This document shows, in pieces, positions 1 through 7,031 of a DNA stretch of 8,173 bases. Numbering within the stretch: position 1 is the stretch's first letter; each line of letters begins with the position of its first letter. This stretch comes from Paracoccaceae bacterium (GTDB taxonomy: Bacteria > Pseudomonadota > Alphaproteobacteria > Rhodobacterales > Rhodobacteraceae), in the NCBI GenBank assembly GCA_007131945.1, contig SLPP01000026.1, forward strand, positions 1 to 8,173, in the 5' to 3' direction. The notes under the pieces were generated by a model, which ran no database searches, was not told the origin of the DNA, and saw nothing but the letters and a program-made list of their open reading frames with translations. The translations under genes and the position numbers were made by a program.

Positions 1-216
1 CGGCAGCGGGTGATGAAGCTCCTTGCCGCCGACGGGGTCGAGGTGGTCGAGACGGTGCTGACGGTCGAGGATTTCGCCCGCGCCGACGAGACCTTCTGCA
101 CTGGCAACATCGCCAAGGTGATGCCGGTCGCCCGCTTCGAGGACCGCGAGCTGCCGCCCGGCCGCATCACCGCCCGCGCGCGCGAGCTCTACTGGGACTT
201 CGCCCATTCCAGATGA
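1..216 (+). CDS. Class IV (branched-chain-type) aminotransferase, C-terminal end only
   Basis: Only the last 71 codons are in the window; the frame is open from base 1 and stops with TGA at 214-216. The visible part reads as the end of a PLP-dependent class IV aminotransferase, the fold of branched-chain amino acid and D-amino acid aminotransferases. The diagnostic segment is DETFCTGNIAKVMPV, at about residues 26-40 of the fragment, which resembles the family's C-terminal TGN/TGT...V-P loop near the PLP phosphate. It is followed by an R-E-L-P-P-G turn and a final helix ending YWDFAHSR. I recall similar tails in proteins labelled branched-chain aminotransferase in Rhodobacterales. The catalytic lysine is outside the window, so substrate class cannot be checked. 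A GC stem-loop lies 8 bases after the stop, suggesting that this gene ends its own transcript. The family call is fairly safe; IlvE itself is less so. Confidence 0.75.
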   Translation, partial: RQRVMKLLAADGVEVVETVLTVEDFARADETFCTGNIAKVMPVARFEDRELPPGRITARARELYWDFAHSR

Positions 217-224
217 GCAGGGCG

Positions 225-241
225 CGGGGCTTCACGCCCCG
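225..241 (+). terminator. GC-rich stem-loop after the aminotransferase gene, possible terminator
   Basis: CGGGGC (225-230) pairs perfectly with GCCCCG (236-241) around a five-base TTCAC loop, beginning 8 bases after the stop codon. No clear run of T follows (the next bases are TCGTCATT). As an intrinsic terminator it is therefore imperfect, although GC-rich alphaproteobacteria often have such forms. Confidence 0.4.
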
Positions 242-243
242 TC

Positions 244-278
244 GTCATTGGTTCTCGAACCAGTGGCGAACCAATGAC
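244..278. promoter_or_regulatory. Clustered inverted half-sites upstream of the quinone oxidoreductase gene, probable operator
   Basis: Three copies of one half-site are visible: TGGTTC at 249-254, GAACCA at 257-262 and GAACCA at 268-273. The first two form a compact dyad (6-bp arms, 2-base spacer). The first and third form a longer perfect one, GTCATTGGTTC (244-254) against GAACCAATGAC (268-278), with 11-bp arms and a 13-base centre. The second and third copies are direct repeats offset by 11 bp, about one helical turn, so a protein bound to both would sit on one DNA face. The cluster lies 62 bases before the start codon of the next gene. A dimeric repressor or activator site is the likeliest reading; alternative RNA hairpins are possible. 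No regulator gene is visible and I assign no family. Confidence 0.5.
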
Positions 279-290
279 ACCCCCCCAAAG

Positions 291-306
291 AGGGCGCGCG
301 CGCCCT
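291..306. repeat. Perfect 16-bp GC palindrome in the leader of the quinone oxidoreductase gene
   Basis: AGGGCGCGCGCGCCCT reads the same on both strands. It lies 34 bases upstream of the ATG at 341, with the ribosome binding site between them. It could be a protein site or an RNA stem (AGGGCG/CGCCCT with a CGCG loop). In DNA this rich in GC, chance is also possible. Confidence 0.35.
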
Positions 307-340
307 TCGGAACCCCCCGCAACCCGACCGGAGATCCCCG

Positions 341-1348
341 ATGCCGCAATCCGTCCCGCAATCGCATCTGATGCGCGCGATCGAGATCACGCGGCCCGGC
401 GGGCCCGAGGTGCTGGTGCCCAGCGACCGCCCGGTGCCGGTACCGGGTGCGGGCGAGATCGTCATCCGCGTGGCCTGGGCGGGGGTCAACCGTCCCGACG
501 CGCTGCAGCGCGCCGGTGCCTACGCGCCGCCGCCCGGCGCCTCGGACCTGCCCGGGCTCGAGGCCGCGGGCCATGTCGCCGCGGTCGGACCCGGAGTCAC
601 CCGCTGGCGCGAGGGCGACCGGGTCTGCGCGCTCCTGCCCGGCGGCGGCTATGCCGAATATGTCGCGACCCCGGCCGAGCACGCGCTGCCGGTCCCGGCC
701 GGCATGTCCCTGCGCGAGGCCGCCTGCCTGCCCGAGACCTTCTTCACCGTCTGGACCAATGTCTTCGAGCGGGGCGGGCTGCAGGCGGGCGAGCGCTTCC
801 TTGTCCACGGCGGCTCGTCCGGCATCGGCACCACCGCGATCCAGCTTGCGGGCGCGCGCGGGGCGCGGGTCTTCGCCACCGCCGGTTCGGCCGAGAAATG
901 CGCCGCCTGCACGCGGCTCGGCGCCGAGCGCGCCATCAACTACCGCGAAGAGGATTTCGTCCGGGTCCTGAAGGCCGAAGGGGGCGCGAACCTGATCCTC
1001 GACATGGTCGGCGGCGACTACCTGCCGCGCAATGTCCAGGCGATGGCCGATGACGGACGGCTGGTGCAGATCGCCTTCCTGCAAGGCCCGAAGGTCGAGC
1101 TTAACTTCGCCCAGGTCATGACCCGCCGACTGACGATCACCGGGTCCACCCTGCGCCCGCAGTCGCACGCCGCCAAGGCCCGCATCGCCGCGGCACTGGA
1201 ACGCGAGATCTGGCCGCTTCTGGAGGCCGGCCGCGTCGCGCCGGTGATGGACCGCGAGTTTCCGCTCGACGAGGCGGCGGCGGCGCATGCGCGGATGGAA
1301 AGCTCCGCCCATATCGGCAAGATCGTCCTTCGGGTCGCGGGCGGCTGA
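341..1348 (+). CDS. NAD(P)H:quinone oxidoreductase, PIG3 type (zinc-free MDR superfamily)
   Basis: The product is 335 residues, normal for the zinc-independent quinone oxidoreductases of the medium-chain dehydrogenase/reductase superfamily, which reduce quinones or activated C=C bonds with NAD(P)H in the cytoplasm. The N-terminal GroES-like domain holds the family segment PGLEAAGHVAAVGPGV and a following GDRV. The Rossmann domain has VHGGSSGIG at residues 155-163 for the cofactor. No cysteines or histidines form the catalytic or structural zinc sites of alcohol dehydrogenases. The end, AHARMESSAHIGKIVLRV, matches the usual C-terminal pattern. The ATG at 341 has GGAG at 330-333 with good spacing; ATG at 371 (MRAIEITRPGG) is where many homologues begin and is an alternative. 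The leader carries an operator-like cluster. The gene is 109 bases ahead of the flavoenzyme gene and could be co-transcribed with it. Family sure; physiological substrate unknown. Confidence 0.9.
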   Translation: MPQSVPQSHLMRAIEITRPGGPEVLVPSDRPVPVPGAGEIVIRVAWAGVNRPDALQRAGAYAPPPGASDLPGLEAAGHVAAVGPGVTRWREGDRVCALLPGGGYAEYVATPAEHALPVPAGMSLREAACLPETFFTVWTNVFERGGLQAGERFLVHGGSSGIGTTAIQLAGARGARVFATAGSAEKCAACTRLGAERAINYREEDFVRVLKAEGGANLILDMVGGDYLPRNVQAMADDGRLVQIAFLQGPKVELNFAQVMTRRLTITGSTLRPQSHAAKARIAAALEREIWPLLEAGRVAPVMDREFPLDEAAAAHARMESSAHIGKIVLRVAGG

Positions 1349-1443
1349 AGGGCGCGGGGCGGGGCGCCGGGCAGAGGGCGACCCGCCGGATCAACACACG
1401 CCGAACGACGTGTCCGACGCCAGGTTTTCCACCGCTTCGGATC

Positions 1444-1451
1444 AGGAAAGG
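1444..1451 (+). promoter_or_regulatory. Ribosome binding site that fixes the flavoenzyme start
   Basis: AGGAAAGG sits 6 bases before the ATG at 1458. The frame stays open upstream to 1287, but that extension overlaps the end of the preceding gene and encodes low-complexity, unconserved-looking residues. This Shine-Dalgarno-like site together with the barrel start LLSPISLRGHSLRNRI selects 1458. Confidence 0.7.
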
Positions 1452-1457
1452 ACCCGC

Positions 1458-3434
1458 ATGACCGGGCATCGCCACCTTCTCTCGCCGATCTCGCTGCGCG
1501 GCCACAGCCTGCGCAACCGGATCGTCTTCGGGGCGCATACCAACAACATGTCCGAGGGGGGCCTGCCGGGGCCGCGGATGGCGGCCTACCTGCTCGAACG
1601 CGCGCTTGGGGGCGCGGCGATGATCGTCGCCGAACCGATGCCGGTGCATCTCACCGGCGTGCTGACGCGGGGCAACTTCCTGCATGGGACTGACACGGTA
1701 ATCCCGCACTTCCGCAAGCTGACCGAGCCGGTGAAGGAAGCCGGCGCGGTGATCCTGCAGCAGCTCTACCATATCGGCGCGCATGGCGATTCCGATCTCA
1801 GCTTCGCGCCGCACTGGTCGCCCTCGGGGCATGCGAGCTACCACGACAGCGACGGCTCGCACCGCATGACCGTGGCCGAGATCGAGGAACTGATCGAGGC
1901 GCACATCGCCGCCGCCATCCGCTGCCGCGAGTCGGGCTTCCAGGGCGTCGAGGTCTGGGCGGCCTACCACTCGCTGCTCGATCAGTTCTGGACGCCGTGG
2001 AGCAACACGCGCGACGACGAATGGGGCGGCAGCCTAGAGAACCGCACGCGCTTTTCCCGCCGGGTGATCGAGGGCATCCGCCGCGCCTGCGGCGAGGATT
2101 TCGTGATTGGTCTCGCCGTCTCGACCTCGGATGCGCACGAGGTCACGCTCTCGGTCGAGAGCCTGCTCGAGATCGTCGCGCTGCACGACGCGACCGGTCA
2201 TGTCGATTACGTCACCTGCGGGCACGGTGGCTACATGGATTTCGAGCGGCTGATGCCGACCTTCCTCTTCGGCGAGAAGCTGACCGCGCCGGTGACCGAG
2301 CAGATCAGGGCGGCGGTGCGCCATGCGCTCGTGACCTCGGAGGCGCATGTGCGCACGCCCGAGAATGCCGAGGCGATCGTCGCCTCGGGCCAGGCCGATC
2401 TCGTCTCGATCGTGCGCGGGCAGATCGCCGACCCGCATCTGGCGCGCAAGACCGCCGAGGGACGGGCCGAGGACGTGCGCGGCTGCATCTCGTGCAACCA
2501 GATGTGCTGGGGCCGGCGGTCGCGGGACTACTGGATCTCCTGCCTGATCAACCCCTCGGCGGGACGCGAATGGGAATGGGGCGGCGACCGGTTCACGCCG
2601 GCCGCCGATCCGAAATCGGTCCTCGTGGTCGGCGCCGGGCCGGCGGGGCTGGAAGCGGCGCGGGCGGCGGCCGAGCGCGGGCACCGGGTCGAGATAGCCG
2701 AGGCCGCACCGCGGATCGGCGGCCAGTTCCGGCTCGCCGGGATGCAACCGCGGCGGGGGCAGATTTTCGACCTGCTCGACTGGTACGAGCGCCAGTTCGC
2801 GCGGCTGGGCGTGGCGCTGCGGCTCAGCGCCTTCCTCGACGCCGACGACATCGCCGCCCATCCGGCCGAGGTGGTGATCCTCGCCACCGGCTCGCTGCCC
2901 GACCCCGACGCACGGCAGCGCTGGCTGCCCTCGGCCCCGCGCCTGCCGGGGCTCGAGAACGGCAATGTCTGGTCGGCCGAGGAGGTGATGCGGCGCGAGG
3001 CGAAGCTCGGCGACACGGTCGTCCTTTGCGACGAGGGCGGCAGCTGGCGCGGGGTGGGCACGGCCTGGGCGATGGCCGAGGCGGGGCTGAAGGTGGTGAT
3101 CGTCACGCCGGACGCCTTCGTCGGCAAGGAGATCGCGCGGACCTCGGCCGACGGTCCCGCGCGGCAACGGCTCGCGCGGCTGGGCGCGCGGATGCGGACC
3201 GAGCATGTCATCGCCCGCTGGCACGGCAACGGCGCCACGCTGCGCAACCTGCTCACCGGTGACGAGGAGACGCTGGCCGCCTCGGCCCTGGTCATGGCGA
3301 CGACGAACATCGCCTTCGATCCCTTCCCGGAAGCCTTTCCCGGCAAGACCGTGCACCGGATCGGTGACTGCGCGGCGCCGCGTCAGGCGCCCTACGCCTT
3401 CCACGAGGGGCGAAAGGTGGCGCTGGCGCTCTGA
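1458..3434 (+). CDS. FMN/4Fe-4S flavoenzyme of the trimethylamine dehydrogenase / 2,4-dienoyl-CoA reductase / N-methylproline demethylase family
   Basis: The product is 658 residues, close to the usual size of this family. Residues 1 to about 335 form an old-yellow-enzyme TIM barrel for FMN, with the hallmark EWGGSLENR at 188-196. Cysteines 343, 346, 350 and 362 (C-x2-C-x3-C-x11-C) fit the single 4Fe-4S cluster of the family. A dinucleotide fold starts with VVGAGPAG (glycine 392) and continues to a GG at the cofactor ribose. The active-site segment, residues 167-178, is WAAYHSLLDQFW. It lacks the HGAHGYL pattern of ene-reductases and is nearer to the A-Y-...-DQFW-P form I recall in demethylase-like members. 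The second nucleotide loop reads LCDEGGSWRG (523-532), without the GxGxxG expected for NADPH, as in amine dehydrogenases. It could be an amine or betaine demethylase passing electrons to ETF, or a reductase. Family sure, substrate not. Confidence 0.88.
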   Translation: MTGHRHLLSPISLRGHSLRNRIVFGAHTNNMSEGGLPGPRMAAYLLERALGGAAMIVAEPMPVHLTGVLTRGNFLHGTDTVIPHFRKLTEPVKEAGAVILQQLYHIGAHGDSDLSFAPHWSPSGHASYHDSDGSHRMTVAEIEELIEAHIAAAIRCRESGFQGVEVWAAYHSLLDQFWTPWSNTRDDEWGGSLENRTRFSRRVIEGIRRACGEDFVIGLAVSTSDAHEVTLSVESLLEIVALHDATGHVDYVTCGHGGYMDFERLMPTFLFGEKLTAPVTEQIRAAVRHALVTSEAHVRTPENAEAIVASGQADLVSIVRGQIADPHLARKTAEGRAEDVRGCISCNQMCWGRRSRDYWISCLINPSAGREWEWGGDRFTPAADPKSVLVVGAGPAGLEAARAAAERGHRVEIAEAAPRIGGQFRLAGMQPRRGQIFDLLDWYERQFARLGVALRLSAFLDADDIAAHPAEVVILATGSLPDPDARQRWLPSAPRLPGLENGNVWSAEEVMRREAKLGDTVVLCDEGGSWRGVGTAWAMAEAGLKVVIVTPDAFVGKEIARTSADGPARQRLARLGARMRTEHVIARWHGNGATLRNLLTGDEETLAASALVMATTNIAFDPFPEAFPGKTVHRIGDCAAPRQAPYAFHEGRKVALAL

Positions 3435-3542
3435 GCCCCCCGGTCGCCCCCGGTCGCGCTCATGCTGCGGGCAGGGAGACGTCTTCGCCCGTCGGCGCGC
3501 CTCGGCGTCTCGCGCGGCATCGCGTGCAGGGTCCGCATCTGC

Positions 3543-3560
3543 GCGATTGACAGCAATCGC
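3543..3560. promoter_or_regulatory. Perfect inverted repeat over the -35 box of the P450 promoter, probable operator
   Basis: GCGATTG (3543-3549) and CAATCGC (3554-3560) are exact reverse complements around a four-base ACAG centre. The dyad covers the TTGACA at 3547-3552, so a protein bound here would compete with RNA polymerase. This suggests a repressor, perhaps released by the pathway substrate. The arms differ from the TGGTTC half-sites upstream of the quinone oxidoreductase gene, so a different regulator is implied. No regulator gene lies in the window. Confidence 0.5.
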
Positions 3561-3574
3561 CGAGCAGCTAGGCT
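3547..3574 (+). promoter_or_regulatory. Sigma-70-like promoter for the P450-TRAP gene cluster
   Basis: A perfect -35 hexamer TTGACA (3547-3552) is followed after 16 bases by TAGGCT (3569-3574), which keeps the T, A and final T of the -10 consensus. Transcription would start near 3580-3583, giving a leader of about 55 bases before the P450 ATG. It lies in the 203-base spacer, the largest in the window, so the P450 and TRAP genes probably have their own transcript. Confidence 0.55.
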
Positions 3575-3596
3575 CGAAGTCGCGACGGCGTCCGGA

Positions 3597-3608
3597 CCTG
3601 CCGGCAGG
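3597..3608. repeat. 12-bp palindrome in the P450 leader
   Basis: CCTGCCGGCAGG is self-complementary. It lies between the predicted transcription start and the ribosome binding site, so it could be a second operator or a leader hairpin. Chance occurrence in GC-rich DNA is a real alternative. Confidence 0.3.
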
Positions 3609-3637
3609 CAGCGGCTGCCGCGGCGACGGGAGGAGGC

Positions 3638-5947
3638 ATGACCAAGACCGCGATCAGGCCCGAGACCAGCGCGCCGGGCTGCCCGTTTTCCGAACGTGCG
3701 CGGCGCTTCGACCCGTTCGGCCCCGACTACCAGACCGACCCGGCCGAGGCGCTGCGCTTCGCGCGCGAGGGCGAGCCCGTCTTCTTCTCCGAGGTGCTGA
3801 ACTACTGGGTGGTCAGCCGCTACGACGACATCAAGGCGATCTTCCGCGACAACATCACCTTCTCGCCCGCGATCGCGCTCGAGAAGATCACCCCGCCGAC
3901 CGAGGCCTCGCTGGCGGTGCTGAAGCGTTACGACTTCAACCTGCAGCGCACGCTTGTGAACGAGGACGAGCCCGTGCACATGGAGCGGCGGCGCGCGCTC
4001 CTCGACGCCTTCGCGCCCGAGGCGATCGCGGCGCATGCGCCGATGGTGCGCCGGCTGGTGCGCGACCGGCTCGACGCGATCATCGACCGGGGCGAGGCCG
4101 ACCTCGTCGCGGCGCTTCTGTGGGAAGTGCCGCTGACCGTGGCGCTGCATTTCCTTGGCGTGCCCGAGGAGGACATGGGCAAGCTGCGCGCGTTTTCCGC
4201 CGCGCACACGCTCAACACCTGGGGCCGCCCAACGCCCGAGGAGCAGCTCGAGATCGCCGAGCAGGTCGGCCGTTTCTGGCAGTATTCCGGCGAGGTCCTG
4301 GCGCGGATGCAGGCCAGTCAGGACGGCAAGGGCTGGATGCACGACATGATCCGGCGCAACCGCGAGATGCCCGAGATCGTCACCGACAACTACCTGCATT
4401 CGATGATGATGGCGATCATCGTCGCCGCGCACGAGACGACCGCGCTCGCCGCCGCCAACGCCTTCCGCCAGCTTCTGGCGCGCCCCGCCGTCTGGCGCGA
4501 ACTTTGCGAGAACCCCGACCTCATTCCGAACGCGGTCGAGGAATGTCTGCGCCACTCGGGCTCGGTCGTCGCCTGGCGGCGGATCGCAACGCGCGACGCC
4601 GTGGTCGGCGGCGTGACGATCCCCCAGGGCGGCAGGATCCTGATGGTCACCGCCTCGGCCAACCACGACCCGCGGCATTTCGAGAATCCCGACGAGATCG
4701 ACATCTACCGCGACAACACCGCCGAGCACCTGACCTTCGGCTACGGCTCGCACCAGTGCATGGGCAAGAATCTCGGCCGGATGGAACTGCGCATCATCCT
4801 CGAGGAATTCACCCGCCGCCTGCCGCATCTGGAACTGGTGCCGGGCCAGGAATTCACCTTCCTGCCCAACACCTCGTTCCGCGGTCCCGAACGGGTGCTG
4901 GTGCGCTGGGATCCTTCGCAGAACCCCGAAAGGCGCGACCCGGCCCGGCGCGAGGCGGCGCGCGAGTTCCCGGTCGGCGCCCCCGACGTCAAGACCGTCG
5001 CCCGCCGACTGACCGTCACCCGGCTGACGCAGGAGGCCGAGGGCGTCCTCGGGATCGAACTCGCAGCGCCCGGGGGGCGGGCGCTGCCGCACTGGTCACC
5101 GGGATCGCACCTCGACCTGCTCCTGCCCGATGGCGTTGTGCGCAAGTATTCGCTCTGCGGCCCGCCCGAGGCACCCCACTGGCGGCTCGCGGTGCTGGAC
5201 GAGCCCGGCGGACGCGGCGGCTCGCGCTGGCTGCACCGCGGACTCGCCGAGGGCGACAGCCTGCGCGTCCGCGGCCCGCGCAACCATTTCCGCCTCGACG
5301 AGGCCGCGCCCGCGCATCTGCTGATCGCCGGCGGCATCGGCATCACCCCGATCGTCGCGATGGCCGACCGGCTGCGCGCGCAGGACAGGCCCTACGCGCT
5401 GCATTATGCCGGGCGCCGGCGCGCCGCGATGGCCTTCGTCGAACGGCTGGAACGCGACCACGGCGACCGGCTGCATCTCTACTGCAAGGACGAAGGCCGG
5501 CGGATGGACTGCGACGCCCTGCTGGCCGCCGCGCCCGAGGGCGCTCAGGTCTGCGCCTGCGGGCCGGAACGGATGCTCGAGGCGCTCGGCACGCTCGCCG
5601 AACGGCACGGCCATGTCCGCCTGACGGTCGAGCATTTCACCACCGGCACGGCAAGCCTGCTCGACCCGGCGCGCGAGACACCCTTCGAGGTTGAACTCGC
5701 GGACTCCGACCTGACGCTGAGCGTGTCCGCCGACCGCACGCTCCTGCAGGTGCTGCGCGCGCACGGGATCGACATCGCCAGCGATTGCGAGGAGGGGCTC
5801 TGCGGCTCCTGCGAAGTCGCCGTCGTCGCCGGCGAGGTCGAGCACCGCGACCGGGTACTGAGCGCCGCCGAACGGCGCCAGGGGCGGCGGATGATGGCCT
5901 GCTGCTCGCGCGCGAAGGGCGACGGGCGGCTGGTGATCCGGGCCTGA
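3638..5947 (+). CDS. Self-sufficient cytochrome P450 fused to FMN reductase and 2Fe-2S ferredoxin (CYP116B class)
   Basis: One 769-residue chain carries a monooxygenase and its whole electron chain, as in P450RhF; the length is normal for that class. P450 domain, residues 1 to about 424: I-helix AAHETT (263-268), ExxR at E302/R305, and heme loop FGYGSHQCMG with heme-ligand cysteine 374. After a linker rich in Arg and Pro (about 425-450) comes a phthalate-dioxygenase-reductase-like module: FMN motif RKYS (502-505), NAD(P)H-binding AGGIGITPI (from 564) and CACGP (639-643). The ferredoxin (from about 683) has C717, C722, C725 and C755 in the C-x4-C-x2-C-x29-C plant-type pattern. Relatives hydroxylate or dealkylate aromatics and ethers; the natural substrate is usually unknown. 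GGGAGGAGG at 3628-3636 ends only one base before the ATG, closer than usual, but no better start is in frame. The TRAP genes follow after 37 bases. Confidence 0.95.
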   Translation: MTKTAIRPETSAPGCPFSERARRFDPFGPDYQTDPAEALRFAREGEPVFFSEVLNYWVVSRYDDIKAIFRDNITFSPAIALEKITPPTEASLAVLKRYDFNLQRTLVNEDEPVHMERRRALLDAFAPEAIAAHAPMVRRLVRDRLDAIIDRGEADLVAALLWEVPLTVALHFLGVPEEDMGKLRAFSAAHTLNTWGRPTPEEQLEIAEQVGRFWQYSGEVLARMQASQDGKGWMHDMIRRNREMPEIVTDNYLHSMMMAIIVAAHETTALAAANAFRQLLARPAVWRELCENPDLIPNAVEECLRHSGSVVAWRRIATRDAVVGGVTIPQGGRILMVTASANHDPRHFENPDEIDIYRDNTAEHLTFGYGSHQCMGKNLGRMELRIILEEFTRRLPHLELVPGQEFTFLPNTSFRGPERVLVRWDPSQNPERRDPARREAAREFPVGAPDVKTVARRLTVTRLTQEAEGVLGIELAAPGGRALPHWSPGSHLDLLLPDGVVRKYSLCGPPEAPHWRLAVLDEPGGRGGSRWLHRGLAEGDSLRVRGPRNHFRLDEAAPAHLLIAGGIGITPIVAMADRLRAQDRPYALHYAGRRRAAMAFVERLERDHGDRLHLYCKDEGRRMDCDALLAAAPEGAQVCACGPERMLEALGTLAERHGHVRLTVEHFTTGTASLLDPARETPFEVELADSDLTLSVSADRTLLQVLRAHGIDIASDCEEGLCGSCEVAVVAGEVEHRDRVLSAAERRQGRRMMACCSRAKGDGRLVIRA

Positions 5948-5984
5948 GCATTCCGACGGAACCGACAAGGGGAGGAACCTGCCG

Positions 5985-6998
5985 ATGACGACGAAGACCA
6001 CGACCTGCCTTGCCGCCGCGCTGGCGCTACTGGCGGCGCCGGCCGCGGCCGAGACCCGGCTGACGCTCAGCCACTTCCTGCCGGCGGTGCACGGTATCCA
6101 TACAGATTTCATCGTCCCCTGGACCGAGCAGGTGACCGAATGCGCCGGCGGCGCGGTCACCTTCGAGATCTCTCCCGGCGGCACGGCGCGCGGCAGCGTC
6201 GCGCGTCAGCAGGAGCAGGTGATGGCCGGGGTGGTCGACATCGCCCACGGGCTGCACGGCATCCCGCGCGGCCGTTTCCCGCGCACCTCGCTCATCGACC
6301 TGCCCTTCCTGACCGACGACGCCGGGGCCGCGACGCACGCGCTCTGGTCGATCTTCGACGACTATCTGGCCGAGGAATATTCGGGCCTTAAGGTGCTCGC
6401 CCTGCACGCCCATAACGGCGGGCTCATCCACACCCGCGACCGCCCGGTCACGACGATGGAGGATCTGCAGGGTCTGCGCATTCGAACCCCGAGCCCGGCG
6501 ATCTCGGAGATGCTGAGCTTCCTCGGCGCCTCGCCGCAGGGCCTGCCGCCGGGCGAGGTCTACGAGAACCTGCAGCGCGGCGTGATCGACGGCACCGTCT
6601 TTCCCTGGGACCCGGTCAATTCCTTCGGCCTTGCCGAGGTGCTCAACTACCACCTGGAGGCCGGGGTCTACACCGTGTCCTTCTTCTTCGTGATGAACGA
6701 GGCACGCTACAACGCGCTCGACGAAGAGACCCGCGCCTGCATCGACGCGGCCTCGGGCGATGCGCTGATCGCCCGCTTCGGCGACTGGTGGGATGCCTGG
6801 GACGCGCCGGGGCGGGCGGCGGCCGAGGCGCGCGGCAGCCAGATCAGCGCGCTTTCGGACGCCGAGCGCGAGCGCTGGCGCGAGGCGCTCAGCCCGATGA
6901 TCGAGGCCTATCTCGACGCGGTCGAGGCCGAGGGCGTGGCGAATGCCCGCGAGATCCACGCAGCCCTGCAGGCGGCCATCGCCGACTACGGCGAGTGA
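5985..6998 (+). CDS. dctP: TRAP transporter periplasmic solute-binding protein (DctP family)
   Basis: The product is 337 residues, normal for DctP. A Sec signal peptide is clear: a basic start, a hydrophobic alanine/leucine core, and an A-P-A-A-A site with cleavage expected after residue 22. Cysteine 8 is not in a lipobox, so it should be a soluble periplasmic protein. Family signs are the ETRLTLSHFLP start, a G-L-R-I-R-T-P segment whose arginine (167) is where DctP proteins normally bind the ligand carboxylate, and a typical FFFVMNEARYNALDEET block. A carboxylate ligand is therefore likely but not specified. Two cysteines remain in the mature protein (53 and 252); a disulfide is possible but speculative. 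GGGGAGG at 5969-5975 gives a strong ribosome site 9 bases before the ATG. It follows the P450 stop by 37 bases and precedes dctQ by 33, so co-transcription with both is likely. Confidence 0.93.
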   Translation: MTTKTTTCLAAALALLAAPAAAETRLTLSHFLPAVHGIHTDFIVPWTEQVTECAGGAVTFEISPGGTARGSVARQQEQVMAGVVDIAHGLHGIPRGRFPRTSLIDLPFLTDDAGAATHALWSIFDDYLAEEYSGLKVLALHAHNGGLIHTRDRPVTTMEDLQGLRIRTPSPAISEMLSFLGASPQGLPPGEVYENLQRGVIDGTVFPWDPVNSFGLAEVLNYHLEAGVYTVSFFFVMNEARYNALDEETRACIDAASGDALIARFGDWWDAWDAPGRAAAEARGSQISALSDAERERWREALSPMIEAYLDAVEAEGVANAREIHAALQAAIADYGE

Positions 6999-7031
6999 TC
7001 GGGGCGGCGCGGCGCGCGGCGGGAGGGGGCG

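Noticed and set aside
245..1312. Long open frame on the minus strand opposite the quinone oxidoreductase gene
   Set aside because: It mirrors the codon-position GC bias of the real gene. The translation is rich in Arg, Gly, Ala and Asp with no recognisable domain or motif.
1287..1457. Extension of the flavoenzyme to an upstream ATG at 1287
   Set aside because: The extra 57 residues overlap the preceding gene and look like noise. The ATG at 1458 has a good ribosome site and begins where the barrel begins.
1349..1457. Spacer between the quinone oxidoreductase and flavoenzyme genes, searched for a promoter or terminator
   Set aside because: No convincing -35/-10 pair and no stable stem with a T run was found, so I leave open whether the two genes share a transcript.
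3436..3455. Near-tandem CCCCGGTCG repeat after the flavoenzyme stop, considered as a terminator or repeat element
   Set aside because: There are only two short copies, no stem-loop and no T run. It is likely simple GC-rich sequence.
2034..5092. Two long minus-strand frames (2034-3404 and 3392-5092) opposite the flavoenzyme and P450 genes
   Set aside because: Both lie opposite genes with clear cofactor motifs. Their products look like low-complexity Arg/Gly/His shadows, as expected at this GC content.
3205..5694. An 829-residue open frame on the + strand overlapping the flavoenzyme and P450 genes
   Set aside because: It is the out-of-frame reading of two well-supported genes and is almost wholly Arg, Ala, Gly and Pro. 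Length alone means little in DNA this GC-rich.
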